This document shows, piece after piece, positions 6,789-15,422 of a stretch of DNA of 15,422 nt. Origin of the DNA: Monoraphidium neglectum (lineage: Eukaryota; Chlorophyta; Chlorophyceae; Sphaeropleales; Selenastraceae); the NCBI RefSeq assembly GCF_000611645.1, contig NW_014013517.1, positions 8,735-24,156 on the forward strand, written 5' to 3'. Numbering within the stretch: position 1 is the first letter of the stretch; each line of letters starts with the position of its first letter. Both the position numbers and the translations under genes were made by a program. The notes under the pieces are model-generated. The model was not told the origin of the DNA and made no database searches. It saw nothing but the letters and a program-made list of their open reading frames with translations.

Positions 6789-9298
6789 ATGATTGTAGGA
6801 GTGTTAAGCGCCGTAGAGCGCTTGCTTGCCGCGCTGCTGCGACTGGCGTGGGGGATTACCGGGCGCCACGGCAAGGCACCCTGCGCCACACAAGCCGAAC
6901 AAGGCGCTTTGCTTCGCCCCGTGCACACCGTCTGGCCGGGCTACGGCATCCTATTCTTCTGGAAACTTGGATGGTGAGTGAATCTCATGGATACCACGAA
7001 CACGCACGCGGCGCCCGAAGCTGCATGCGCGGGCCAGTCACCCGGGCTGGCCAGCGTCTCCGTGCCCGCTGCGCCCCGTCGACCCCCGCTCCCACCCGCA
7101 GCGGCGCTGCCAAGGACGGAGTACTAGCAGTGAAGCATCTGATCTTGCTTTTCGCCTTCTATATACTCCCGCGCTTCCCGGCCGCAGCATGCGCTACCTG
7201 CGGGAGCACGTGCAGCCAGAGGTGGCCGCCGGCGCGGCGTTGACCGGAAGCTCTGCGGGCGCCCTCGCGTGCATCCTTGCGGCCTGCGGTGAGCGCCGCC
7301 GCCGGCCACGCGCTCTGCAAAAGCAGTTCTATCGATTTCCCTGGATGTTCAGGCGTCGGCTTGCATGAGATTGAGCTGAGCGGGCTAGGCAGCGCAGCAC
7401 AGATGCGATAGCAGCAACATCCCGCTTTCACAGCGCATTGCAGCACTGAAGGGACGCAGGACTGCAGGGATGCAGCGTACCCAGCGCCCCCCCCCCCAAC
7501 AAGGTGCACCTCGACCCCCACACTTCGTTCCCCCCTACCAGACGTCGACCCCGCCGCCGCCCTCAGCCGCGCCGCGGGGCTCTGCCACGAGCGCGCCGTC
7601 CTCTCGCGCCCCTGGGGGCTCGCCGGCGTGTGGGGCGGCCTCGTCGCTGACTGGCTGCGCGAGCTGCTGCCCGAAGACGCCGCGGAGCGCTGCCGCGCGG
7701 CCAGCGTGGGGGTGGCGGTGACGCGGCTGCCGCTTATGGAGACGGTGGTGATCCGCGACTTCAAGGTGGGGTTTGTTTTTTGGGGGGGGGAGGGGGGCGC
7801 TGCAGGTCGCTGCAGGCCGGGGGTGTTCGCATGGGTGGCGGACAGGGGGGTTGCTGCAGGCCGTGTGTTCTGCTGGAGTGTGAAGGGGGGCAGGCGCTGA
7901 CGCCGGGGCTGTCGGGGCTCTGGGGGCGTTTCTGCAGCCCTGGACGCGAAGGCCTGGCATCAAAGCACCCGCGCTATTTGACGGCTTGATGCCGCGCGCC
8001 GCTGTGGTGTGATGAGCAGCTGGCAGGAATCTGGACGCGCTGATCTCAATAGTCAACGCACCCTCCGCAAATTGACGTGCTTTTCGGCAGGACAAGGATG
8101 ACGTCATTGATGTCGCCATGGCGTCTGTCCACATCCCCTTTTTCATGGACGGCCGCCCCTGGGCCGCGTGCCGCGGCACGCACCTCTGCATCGACGGCAG
8201 CTTCCTGTGAGCTTCCCTGCGCGCGAGCGGGGGCCGAGCGGCGCGGCCGCCCGCTGCAGGCGACGCCGCGCGTCGGCCCCGCACAGCTGTTGGGGTGCAA
8301 CTGTCGGAGCACTGGCTGCTTTTCGAATACCCACCTGCCCCCCACAGCCCGAACAATTGTTGCTCTCTCGGTCATCACAATCACTGGTGACTCGTCAACT
8401 GCTTAAGCAACGGCGCCCACTGCCTCGCCGACTTGCCCCCTCACTCCGCAGGTACATCCTGCTCGGCCGCACCAAGGGGCTGCTTCCAGAGCAGCCCCTT
8501 GCGCCCGCCGCCGCCGCTGCATACGCCGCAGCCGTCGCTGCGGGTCGCGGTGCTGTGCCCGCGGCGCAGGCGGGCCCGGCTGTCATCCTGTTTGACCCCT
8601 GGCGGGACGAGGAGCTGAGGCGGCGATGGAGCCTGAGCCAGTGCCTGGTGGGTTGGCCGGCGGGGGCTGCAATCAAGCATGATGACAAACACACCCATAC
8701 CTTGTTGTGCCAGGACATTGGTGTCGGCCTTGGTGGTGTGTAAGGGCCGGGATTTTAGCGGTAGCTGCTGGTGGTGCGTGTTTGACGCGGGCGGGTGCGG
8801 CCCCAGGCGGGTGAATCTTTTATAACGTTCAAAGAAGGGCTGCGCAGATGCAGGTAATGACGCCCCCTGCCGCGCCCTCCGCCCATGACTGCGTGTGCGC
8901 AGGGACTGTTGGGGCCGGCGGGTGCCGAGAAGCTGCTCGAGGCTGGCCACGACTACGCGCGGCGGCTCGACGCGGCCGGGGGGCTGGCCGCGCTGCGCGC
9001 GGTCTGCGGCGCCGCCGCCGTGCCCGCTGCAGCCGCGGCGGCGGCGCGCGCCGGGAGCCAGGCCGGCGGCGGCTACATGGGCGAGCGCGAGGGCGAGGGC
9101 GGCGGCGAGGGCGGGGTGGGATCGCTGGCGCCCAGCCTGGCCAGCGCGGGTTCTACTCCTTGCGATCTCATTTGCGACGTGGCGCCTGGCGCTGAGCCCG
9201 CTGACCCCGCCTGGGGGACCTCCAAGGAGCCGCGGTCCGCCACCCACAACACTGTGGCCGCAACCGCAGTCGTGGCTGCGGCTGGTGGCGGCGTCTGA
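6789..9298 (+). CDS. Patatin-like phospholipase / lipid acyl hydrolase
   Basis: Six exons: 6789-6973, 7188-7288, 7542-7765, 8091-8206, 8452-8647 and 8903-9298 (TGA), 1218 bases, 405 residues. All introns are GT-AG and all phases match. The ATG is the first after an in-frame stop at 6750-6752. Residues 3-23 form a hydrophobic or amphipathic helix that may anchor or target the protein. The patatin fold follows: an oxyanion-type WPGYGILFFWKLGCMRYLRE at 49-68, the nucleophile elbow GSSAG at 82-86 (Ser84), WGGLVADWLRELLPE in the middle, TRLPLMETVVIRDFK, and HLCIDGSFL, where Asp205 in a DGS motif is the likely second catalytic residue. A conserved-looking FDPWRDEELRRRW block and LLEAGHDYARRLD come near the end of the domain, followed by a low-complexity Gly/Ala tail of about 100 residues. 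Members hydrolyse acyl chains from phospho-, galacto- or triacylglycerols; the substrate here is unknown. Confidence 0.92.
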
Positions 9299-9440
9299 GG
9301 CGGGGTGGCGGCTTTTTTGGAGGCATGGGAGATTGAGTATAGGGCTGCATCACTATGGGACGAGACGCGGGCGGGTGTTTGACAGGGGATGCAGATTGGT
9401 TGTCCGAGGGTGCGAGTCCTTGGTCCTTGAGGGATATACG
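9299..9440. other. 3' flank of lipase gene
   Basis: A short stretch after the lipase stop. It contains no TGTAA and no recognisable element. If the small candidate gene at 9441 is not real, the lipase 3' UTR could run to the TGTAA at 10177, an unusually long distance of about 880 bases. Confidence 0.3.
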
Positions 9441-10077
9441 ATGCTCACTTCACGAGTGTGTGTGCAACCAATTGTTGTGGTAGGCCTGCCGCTTGCGACC
9501 ATTTCGGTCCACCAGCACCCCTCCTTCACCTACTGCAGGACCTTTCCACCACTCCATCAGCCATTAAAATCCTCAGGCCACACAACATTTGTACAGGGAA
9601 GCCCGTGCCGTCGCATTCGAAGCGCTTTCTTTGAAATTGTCACAGCGTAGCCTTACTTCAACTCATAGCCCCCTGGTTCTGCTGACTAGGCACATGTCCG
9701 CTTGTCCGCAGTGCCTTTGTACATCCCAGTGTCTGACCTGCGGTACGGACACTGCTGCACACGCGCCACTCGCGCTCCAACAGGCAGGCATGGCCAGGAC
9801 GGGCAGCATGCTGCACCCCTGCCATCCCCACCTCCCCTTGGTCGTGGTTGCTGTTTCCAATCCACAGTACCTTTCAGCCTCCCACGTGCAACATCAACGT
9901 GCGCACGACCGGTGCTTACCGCATCGCCGTTGACGTACGCAACACACAAACACACACGCAAGCGCCGCCTGCGCGGGTGGACGTTGGCCCGCACACCTGC
10001 CACTCACTGGTCTCTCACACTTCATGCCCCAGCTTATCACCGACATGTGCAGGTTCTTGATTTTGGCCCGTCTCTGA
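9441..10077 (+). CDS. Candidate small five-exon gene, product unrecognised
   Basis: Proposed exons are 9441-9479, 9539-9590, 9712-9742, 9868-9934 and 10033-10077 (TGA), 234 bases, 77 residues. All four joins are GT-AG and keep phase (0, 1+2, 2+1, 0). The later exons read PLYIPVSDLR, then FQPPTCNINVRTTGAYRIAV, then DLITDMCRFLILARL; the central exon has good third-position GC and looks coding. A TGTAA signal lies 100 bases after the stop. Against it: the exons are very short, the first two are weak, three donors are GTA rather than GTG, and I recognise no family. The true 5' end may differ. The reverse strand of the same stretch also offers open frames and splice-like sites, so strand is not certain. 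Confidence 0.33.
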
Positions 10078-10176
10078 TTGTGAGGCCTGCTCTGATTTGG
10101 TTGACCGTGATTGCGTGGCCACACCATCATCATGCCTGTCTTCGGCCAGCCGTTCATCTTGCCTACCCAATACCTG

Positions 10177-10181
10177 TGTAA
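10177..10181 (+). terminator. TGTAA polyadenylation-type signal
   Basis: A TGTAA pentamer 100 bases after the stop of the small candidate gene at 10075-10077, the expected distance for green-algal 3' ends. A TTACA on the same strand at 10184-10188 is the same signal for a minus-strand transcript, so the site could serve either direction. Confidence 0.4.
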
Positions 10182-11473
10182 CCTTTACAATTTATGTATT
10201 GGGCGTTATCGTATCAGGTCGCGCACACGCGCACACGCATACAACCACAGAACACAAGCAGGGCAGCAATGGGAAGGGAGGAAATGCGCAGTCCAGCATG
10301 CCACACGCCGTGCCGATAAGCGATGGTCCCTCACCGCGAGAACCGCCAGGAGCTCAAAGCCAACGGGAAACCCTTTGGAGGCAAATGTGGTGTTGAAGCG
10401 CTGGCGTGCAGCAAAGTGCAGACACGGTGCGAGGGCTCGGTTTGGTTGTAGCGCAAGTGTCGGCCGCGTCGCGCCGACACCGGCGGCGCACTGGGAGGTG
10501 CGAGGGTGAGAGTGGCGCGGCTGCGCCGGCGCCGGCGCTGCGGCCGGTGGCCTGCATGTGGCTTCAGGCAGGGGCTGTCAGGGGGCAACGACCGACCCGT
10601 CGGAGTGACGTGCGTTGACTTAACGTGCAGGTTCACCAGCACGAGTGCCTCCCAGCAAGCAGCTGGTGGAGTCGGGCCCCAGTCACACGCACCCGAATCA
10701 TGCGGAGGAAAGCAATGGGGATTCCAGCATTGACCGGCCGAACTTGCTGGCGCATATGCGCTGGCAGTCCCCCCCCCATATGCCAGTGCGGCTGCCCGCC
10801 CGCAACACTTCAAAGTGTAAAACGATTGCAAGTCCTTAGGGTGGCAGGCGGTCGACGGAGCTGGAGGCAAGCCGACGGCGCCGCTACCTGTCGGGCCGGC
10901 CGCGACGTCCACAGGCCAGCGCGCGCAGTCCAGAGCCGCACGGTGAATGTTGTGCGCAGGAGGGCAGCAGGAGCCGCCGCAGACGAGTTGTGGGGTTTGG
11001 GGCCAAAGGCCAGCCGCGCAAGCCCGTTGGCCGTGCCCTCTAGTACGCAAAAGCAGGGGTTGCAGGCGACCACCCGTCCGGTTGCGTGTGGCGCGCTTGG
11101 CGCGGCGGCAAGCCGACAAAGTGGGGGAGAATCCGCAGCCGTGGGCTGCTATCGGGCAAGCATCTGCGCTCGGGGAGAGCCGCGGGGTGTGCCCGCCTGC
11201 GCGCACGCGTGCGTGCAGAGGAAGGGGGCATCTCCGTGCGAGCGTGAAGGGGTCGCACCTTCGAGGGCATGTAGGGAGCGCCCCTCGAAGCAATGAGCCC
11301 CAATGTCAGACCACGCAGTGGGCAGGATGGCTACACGGGGGCGCTTGCAGGGTAGGGGTAGGCACGCCGTGAGCACGTTGGATACGAGGTTGTTGCGTGC
11401 GCGTGTGTTGAAGGCGTAATCGCGGTGTTGCTTCATGCTGTGGGATGGCTGAATCTGGAAACGCGATGCAGCA

Positions 11474-11522
11474 TTGGAGGCGAGGGGTCAGACACCAATC
11501 GGGGGTCAAACCCTCGCTCCAA
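11474..11522. repeat. Hairpin with about 12-base stem
   Basis: TTGGAGGCGAGGG and CCCTCGCTCCAA pair over 12 bases with one bulged G and a loop of about 24 bases. It is tRNA-like in size only; there is no D-arm, anticodon arm or TTC loop. It lies in the gene-free region. Confidence 0.6.
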
Positions 11523-11684
11523 AGCCAGACGCCGCTTGATGGAGATAGCATTCATTGAGCAGAAGGGGGGGCCGCATGTTGCACACGGACGGCAGGGGCT
11601 GCGTCCAATGAGGAGAGATGCGTGCGCCGGCTCCAAACACCAGCGGCGTGCGGACGGATAGGAACCGCTCAGCGTGGTGAGCCG

Positions 11685-11756
11685 TCCTCGGCCCTCAGTG
11701 GGCCCCGGGAAGCCGTCGCATTTTTCATACCACGGATCATGACAGAGAGCCGAGGA
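11685..11756. repeat. Imperfect inverted repeat, 72 bases end to end
   Basis: TCCTCGGCCCTC at 11685-11696 and GAGAGCCGAGGA at 11745-11756 are complementary at 11 of 12 positions, enclosing 48 bases that include a short AT-rich patch. It could be a small structured element or a very short inverted-repeat transposon relic. No target-site duplication was noticed. Confidence 0.5.
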
Positions 11757-11863
11757 CCAAAGCTCAGTCAGTCGCCTTGGGAGCTCCCCAGCTCAGTCCA
11801 CGGGCCTGACCGACGGCGCGACGCGGCGACAATCCCGCGTGTGAAAGCTTGCGATGTGGGCCG

Positions 11864-11897
11864 CAGGTGGTGTGGGGCTGCAGGTGGTGTGGGGCTG
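11864..11897. repeat. 17-base direct tandem duplication
   Basis: The unit CAGGTGGTGTGGGGCTG is repeated twice exactly with no spacer. The neighbouring sequence appears non-coding. Confidence 0.8.
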
Positions 11898-12351
11898 CGT
11901 CGGGGCCGCCGCGGCTGGTATGCAAACAGCTGGACGCGGCCGCGCAGCTGCCCGTCAGTGGTGGCAGGAGCCGCACAAATTGGTGGGTCGCGCCGACATG
12001 GGTGCCTGCAACCTTGTCACACCGAAGGGATCTCGGCGCAGAGGCGTCCGGCCGCCGCTCCCGCAAGCTTTGATAGGAAGGACGAGGGGGAACCGGCTCC
12101 GACAGGCAGCGCCGTCGCTTTTCTGCACGCGTGCATCGACTCAGGTCGACTGCCTCTGCCATCAAATCGTCCGTCAGTCACAAACAAAGGTCCAAAATAT
12201 GTATGTTGGGTCGTCGAAGTTCGTCCAATAAGAGATGGCCAAATTCTGGATCGATGCTGACTGTTTCGCTTCCCTGTGCAGCACGCCGGCTGCGCTGCGC
12301 TGCGCTGCGCACGCCCCTGCAACTTCTCCCTCCGCGCCGATGCCCGCAGCC

Positions 12352-13336
12352 CTAAACCCCCACGTTGCCCTCCGCCGCGCCCCCGCCCGCCGACCGCGCC
12401 GCCCCGGCCGCCGCGCGCGCGGCGGCCGCGGCGGGGGACAGCAGCTCTGTTGCGATCAGGTCGAGGCGCTCAGCAATCTCATTGAAGGGCGGGCGCCGCG
12501 ATGGATCCGAGTGCCAGCACTCCTCGGCCAGAGCCACAAACGCGGGCGGGGCCGTGGGGGGGAAGCGGGGGCGCATGCCAGACTTGTAGACGCGCTCAAT
12601 GACGGCCTCGCGGGGCAGGCCCGAGTAGGCGCGCTTGCTGCGGGTGCGTGCATGGGTGTGGGTGTTTGTGTTCGTTAGTGTGTGGGTGTGTGCAGGTGTG
12701 TATGTGTGATCGTGCAAGTGTTTGCAGTGTGTATGCGAGGAAGCGTGATCCGCAGTCACTTGTACAGGGACGTCACAACGCCTTCACCGCCTGGGGTAAG
12801 GGCGAATCCCTCAACTGCGCAGTGGGTGCGTCTGCTAGATCTGAGTGAGCGCCCCGCAACCTCGTTTCCCTCGTTCATGCCAAAGCGCACCACACTGTGA
12901 GGAATCTTGGATTCCCCTTGTATGCACCATCAAACGGTCTAACCAAGCAAAAGGTTCGCCGGCGTCCCCGCACCGACCGAGGCGCCCTACAAGCCTGATC
13001 CAACACCCATCGGCTGGCCATCCCCCTGTTCCGCCTCAAACCCGCCTTGAACCCACCTGGTGTACGCCTCCCACATGAGGATGCCAAACGCGTAGGCGTC
13101 GACCGCCTTGGTGATCTTGGTGCCGGCCTTGAACATCTCTGGCGCCAGGTGCGTCACGGTGCCGGCGCCGTCCAGGTTGACCGAGTGGTCAGAGTCGTTC
13201 AGGATACGCGTCAGGCCAAAGTCGGCCAGCTGCAAGAGAGGCAGGAGTTGAGCAAAGGACCGTGGGGCAGGGGGTCTCAGGGAGGGAGTGAAAGTGTCGG
13301 TCCAGCGAAGGGGTCGCAGCAGTCGCTGGGGCCACG

Positions 13337-13367
<31 letters not shown>

Positions 13368-14072
13368 TGAGAGGTTGGGGTAGCTTGAGGGCTTTGTTTA
13401 GAGGCGGCAGGGTAGGCGCGAGCGCGACGCATGTGGATTGGGATGGCACAGCCCCATCCAGTCAAACCACTGCTTGCGTCGTGCGTTCTCTGCACACGCG
13501 CGCATGGGCGCCTCTGCTCAGCTGACCATTGGGGACTTGCTTTAGAACTAGCCAAGGACAAGGCCATCTGATGAGCCCAGGACGTCCAAGGCAAACAGTC
13601 ACAAGTGCAAGACAAGTATCAGCATCGCACCTTGGGGATAACTTTGAGGGCGCGAGAGTTGTCACTCTTCAGCAGAATGTTCTCCAACTGCGATGTCGTT
13701 GTTTGACGAGACAGGAGCAGCCACGTGACACAACGCGGCATGGCGCCCCAACCGGCTCTGGCTGCGGCGCCCACACGCCAACGGCTGTCAAGCTTCTCGC
13801 GAGGTGCAGTCCATAACGGCAGTCCGTGGCGGCAGTTTGCGAAGGCAAGAGACCGGCGCACCTTTATGTCGCCGTGCACGAGCTGCATCGAGTGGAGGTA
13901 CTGCGTCGCGTATGCAACATCCAGCAGCACCTCTATCGCGGCCGACAGCTCCACGCCGATTGCGCCGCCGGGCAGCTGCCTGTGCAGCAGGCCGCCCTTG
14001 ATGGCCTCCCGCAGGGTGCCGCGGTCGCAGAGCTGCGGCAGGGGAGGGTGCCAGGTTGATGTGTGTGTGTGC

Positions 14073-14133
<61 letters not shown>

Positions 14134-15422
14134 TGCGTGTGCGCGCGCGCGCGCACGAGGCAAGAGAGTGTGTGTTGAAAAGGGCGGGGAGCCAGAGCAG
14201 CACGTGCTGCATTTCCCCATCGCCTAGACGTATGCAACCACTATCTAAGCACGCGCGCGCCAAAACATGGGGGGTCCCTGTCGTCGCCCCAGGGGCGAGC
14301 GCGCGTGTGCGTGGCTCCCGCCGCCCGGCCGTTGCGCCACCCGCCCCACCTCCATAACCACGATGTTGAAGGCCGTCGCCTCCCCCTCTGGGTCCTCCTC
14401 CGGCCGCAGCCGCCGGTACCGCGTCCTCAGCGCGCCGCCCGTGCTGGCGGAGGCGTCCAGGCCCTCGCACTCCACCATGTCTGTGAGGCAGGAGTATACG
14501 CTGACGATGTTGGGGTGCTGCACCGTCGACAGCACCGCCATCTCCACTGCATCCTGCATTGCCTGTCGGGTTGGGGGTTTGAGGGTGGAGGATCGAGGGT
14601 TTTAAATGGCTCGTACGTGCGGGAGGATGCATCGGCGGTAGGCGGGGGGCCACGCCCAAAAGGAGGGCAGACGTGGAAGCGGGGGAGCGCCGGGCTCTGG
14701 CGGATCGCAGCAAAACAAAATCGGAGAACAGCTTTGTTGCAGCGGACGCGAAAGGCGCGCCCCCGACGGTGTCAAGCGGTGCGTGCCGCGCGGCCGCTCG
14801 CTTGAGGCGGCAGATTCTAATTGCGCACCTCGCGCTCGTTGTTGCGCGTCGGCATGACCTGCGGATGCAATTAGAGGCGGCGGCAGGGAGCGGCCCGGTC
14901 AAAGCGGCGGCGGGCAACGGGTGAAGCGTGCCTCTCGCTTGCCACTCGCGCGCGTGCTCCTCGCCCAGCCGCGCCGCCGCCAAGCGGGCCGGACTCGCCC
15001 CGCTTGCGTTGACGGCGGCGGCCATGCGGCGCCATCGACTGTTCAAAACGCAAGCTTGCGCACACAACCGAGACCACCAGGCCCCTGGATAGTGAATCCC
15101 CCCAAAGCATGTCAGCGCTCACATATCACACACACATACTCAAAAACAAACACACACGCGCGCGCGCGCACGCGTGCGTACCTTGACGGCGACCGGCACG
15201 CGGTGCCAGCGGCCGCTGTAGACCACGCCGAAGCCACCGCGGCCGAGGCACTCGCCGACAGACAGCTCCGGCTGCGCGGAGACCTGCGCTGAGCTGGCGC
15301 GGCTCTTGCTGCGGATCTGCTGCTGCAACACCTGCGGCGAGGAGGCGAGGGATTCATGCACGGGGGTGCAGGTGTGGGGCGGCGCCCGGCAGCAGAGGCA
15401 GCAGTGGCAGGCGAAGTGCCAG
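12352..15422 (-). CDS. TKL-type protein kinase, kinase domain (5' end outside window)
   Basis: Exons read high to low: 15331-15182 (possibly open to the edge), 14858-14829, 14562-14350, 14032-13862, 13687-13631, 13229-13057, 12637-12352 (TAG). All joins are GT-AG and in phase, giving 359 residues. The domain is complete: P-loop GRGGFG at 30-35, VAVK with Lys50, alpha-C Glu near 67, QHPNIVSVY, hinge VVMELCDRGTL, catalytic loop VHGDIKLEN with Asp186, DFG at 210-212, APE at 236-238, then DAYAFGILMWE, GMRPRFP and CWHSDPSRRPPF. An acidic/basic insert precedes the hinge and an Ala/Gly-rich tail ends the protein. The catalytic loop is HGD, not HRD, as in many green-algal tyrosine-kinase-like enzymes; these phosphorylate Ser/Thr despite the name. 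Lys, Glu and both Asp are present, so activity is likely. Any N-terminal sensor or membrane segment is outside the window. Ligand and pathway are unknown. Confidence 0.93.
12641..12730. repeat. Imperfect (TG)n tract abutting a kinase 3' splice site
   Basis: A degenerate TG-rich stretch on the + strand, CA-rich on the kinase sense strand. It directly precedes the acceptor at 12639-12638 of the last kinase exon. Confidence 0.7.
13339..13367. repeat. (TG)n microsatellite in kinase intron
   Basis: About 14 uninterrupted TG units, CA on the kinase sense strand. It lies in the intron between exons 13687-13631 and 13229-13057, about 110 bases before the acceptor. Confidence 0.93.
14060..14155. repeat. 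Long (TG)n microsatellite in kinase intron
   Basis: Roughly 80 bases of TG repeat with a few TTTG and GCG interruptions, then a short CG run. It is CA on the kinase sense strand and ends about 26 bases before the acceptor at 14034-14033. Confidence 0.93.
15127..15178. repeat. CA/CG alternating tract next to a kinase 5' splice site
   Basis: CA-rich then CG-rich alternating sequence on the + strand. On the kinase sense strand it reads GC/GT and follows directly after the donor GTACGC at 15181. It is the only dinucleotide tract here with UG on the sense strand, and the only one beside a donor. The CG part is alternating purine-pyrimidine and could adopt Z-DNA. Confidence 0.8.

Larger units (their letters stand above)
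10078..12351. other. Long gene-free region
   Basis: About 2.27 kb between the small candidate gene and the end of the kinase gene. The longest open frame is 320 codons on the minus strand (10331-11293). It is Cys/His/Pro/Arg-rich, lacks conserved motifs and looks like a by-product of high GC. Visible structure is limited to two hairpins, a 17-base tandem duplication, a 12-base palindrome GCGCATATGCGC near 10750, and a TGTAA at 10816-10820. It may contain the kinase 3' UTR and a non-coding transcript, but nothing proves either. Confidence 0.45.

Noticed and set aside
8817..8859. Possible extra lipase exon before the last one
   Set aside because: It has an acceptor and a GTAATG donor but ends in the wrong phase for the last exon. 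Direct joining of 8647 to 8903 keeps phase 0 and the expected patatin C-terminal sequence.
10331..11293. 320-codon open frame on the minus strand
   Set aside because: Composition is Cys/His/Pro/Arg-rich without motif or domain pattern; no signal peptide or clear 3' signal. Likely chance in GC-rich DNA.
11474..11548. tRNA-like sequence around GGGGGTCAAACCC
   Set aside because: No acceptor stem, D-arm or anticodon arm of proper size and no TTC loop; it is better described as a simple hairpin.
11622..12260. 212-codon open frame on the + strand
   Set aside because: Crosses a tandem duplication and a hairpin, shows no conserved pattern and no codon bias like the real exons.
13619..15067. 482-codon open frame on the minus strand
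   Set aside because: It reads through several kinase introns including the CA repeat (Thr/His run) and shares the kinase frame only in the catalytic-loop exon and the one after it. The spliced model explains the kinase motifs.

Overview
The window looks like nuclear DNA of a green alga (Chlorophyta). It is GC-rich and strewn with (CA)n/(TG)n microsatellites. The genes are broken into short exons by introns of about 60-650 bases. Nearly all 5' splice sites read GTG(A/G/C)G, UGUAA-type 3'-end signals occur at plausible distances, and degenerate TTTAGGG-like tracts are present. The species cannot be named from the sequence.

Layout: (1) 123-1231, + strand, the last three visible exons of a PI31-type proteasome regulator whose 5' part lies outside the window. 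(2) 2807-4719, - strand, a small predicted secreted protein with a DUF1036-like core, convergent with PI31. (3) 5908-6444, - strand, a two-exon gene for a protein of about 106 residues resembling the ciliary microtubule inner protein CFAP141. (4) 6789-9298, + strand, a complete six-exon patatin-like lipase gene of 405 codons, divergent from CFAP141 across a 344-base shared 5' region. (5) 9441-10077, + strand, a weaker candidate for a small five-exon gene of 77 codons. (6) 12352 to the right edge, - strand, the kinase domain of a TKL-type protein kinase in seven visible exons, one of them only 30 bases long. The stretches 1232-2806, 4720-5907 and 10078-12351 hold no gene I can support.

The genes belong to unrelated processes: proteasome control, secretion, cilium structure, lipid hydrolysis and signalling. 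This is an ordinary algal gene neighbourhood, not an operon or defence island. I found no mobile element with coding capacity, CRISPR array, rRNA or tRNA. The exon models were built by hand from homology, splice dinucleotides and codon phase. Every join in the PI31, lipase, CFAP141-like and kinase models keeps frame. The main uncertain joins are noted in the entries.

The most interesting observations are the strand-consistent (CA)n and telomere-like C-rich tracts placed just upstream of 3' splice sites, the palindromic CFAP141 intron, the 30-base kinase microexon, the unrecognised small gene, and a possible 5' extension of the DUF1036-like gene.
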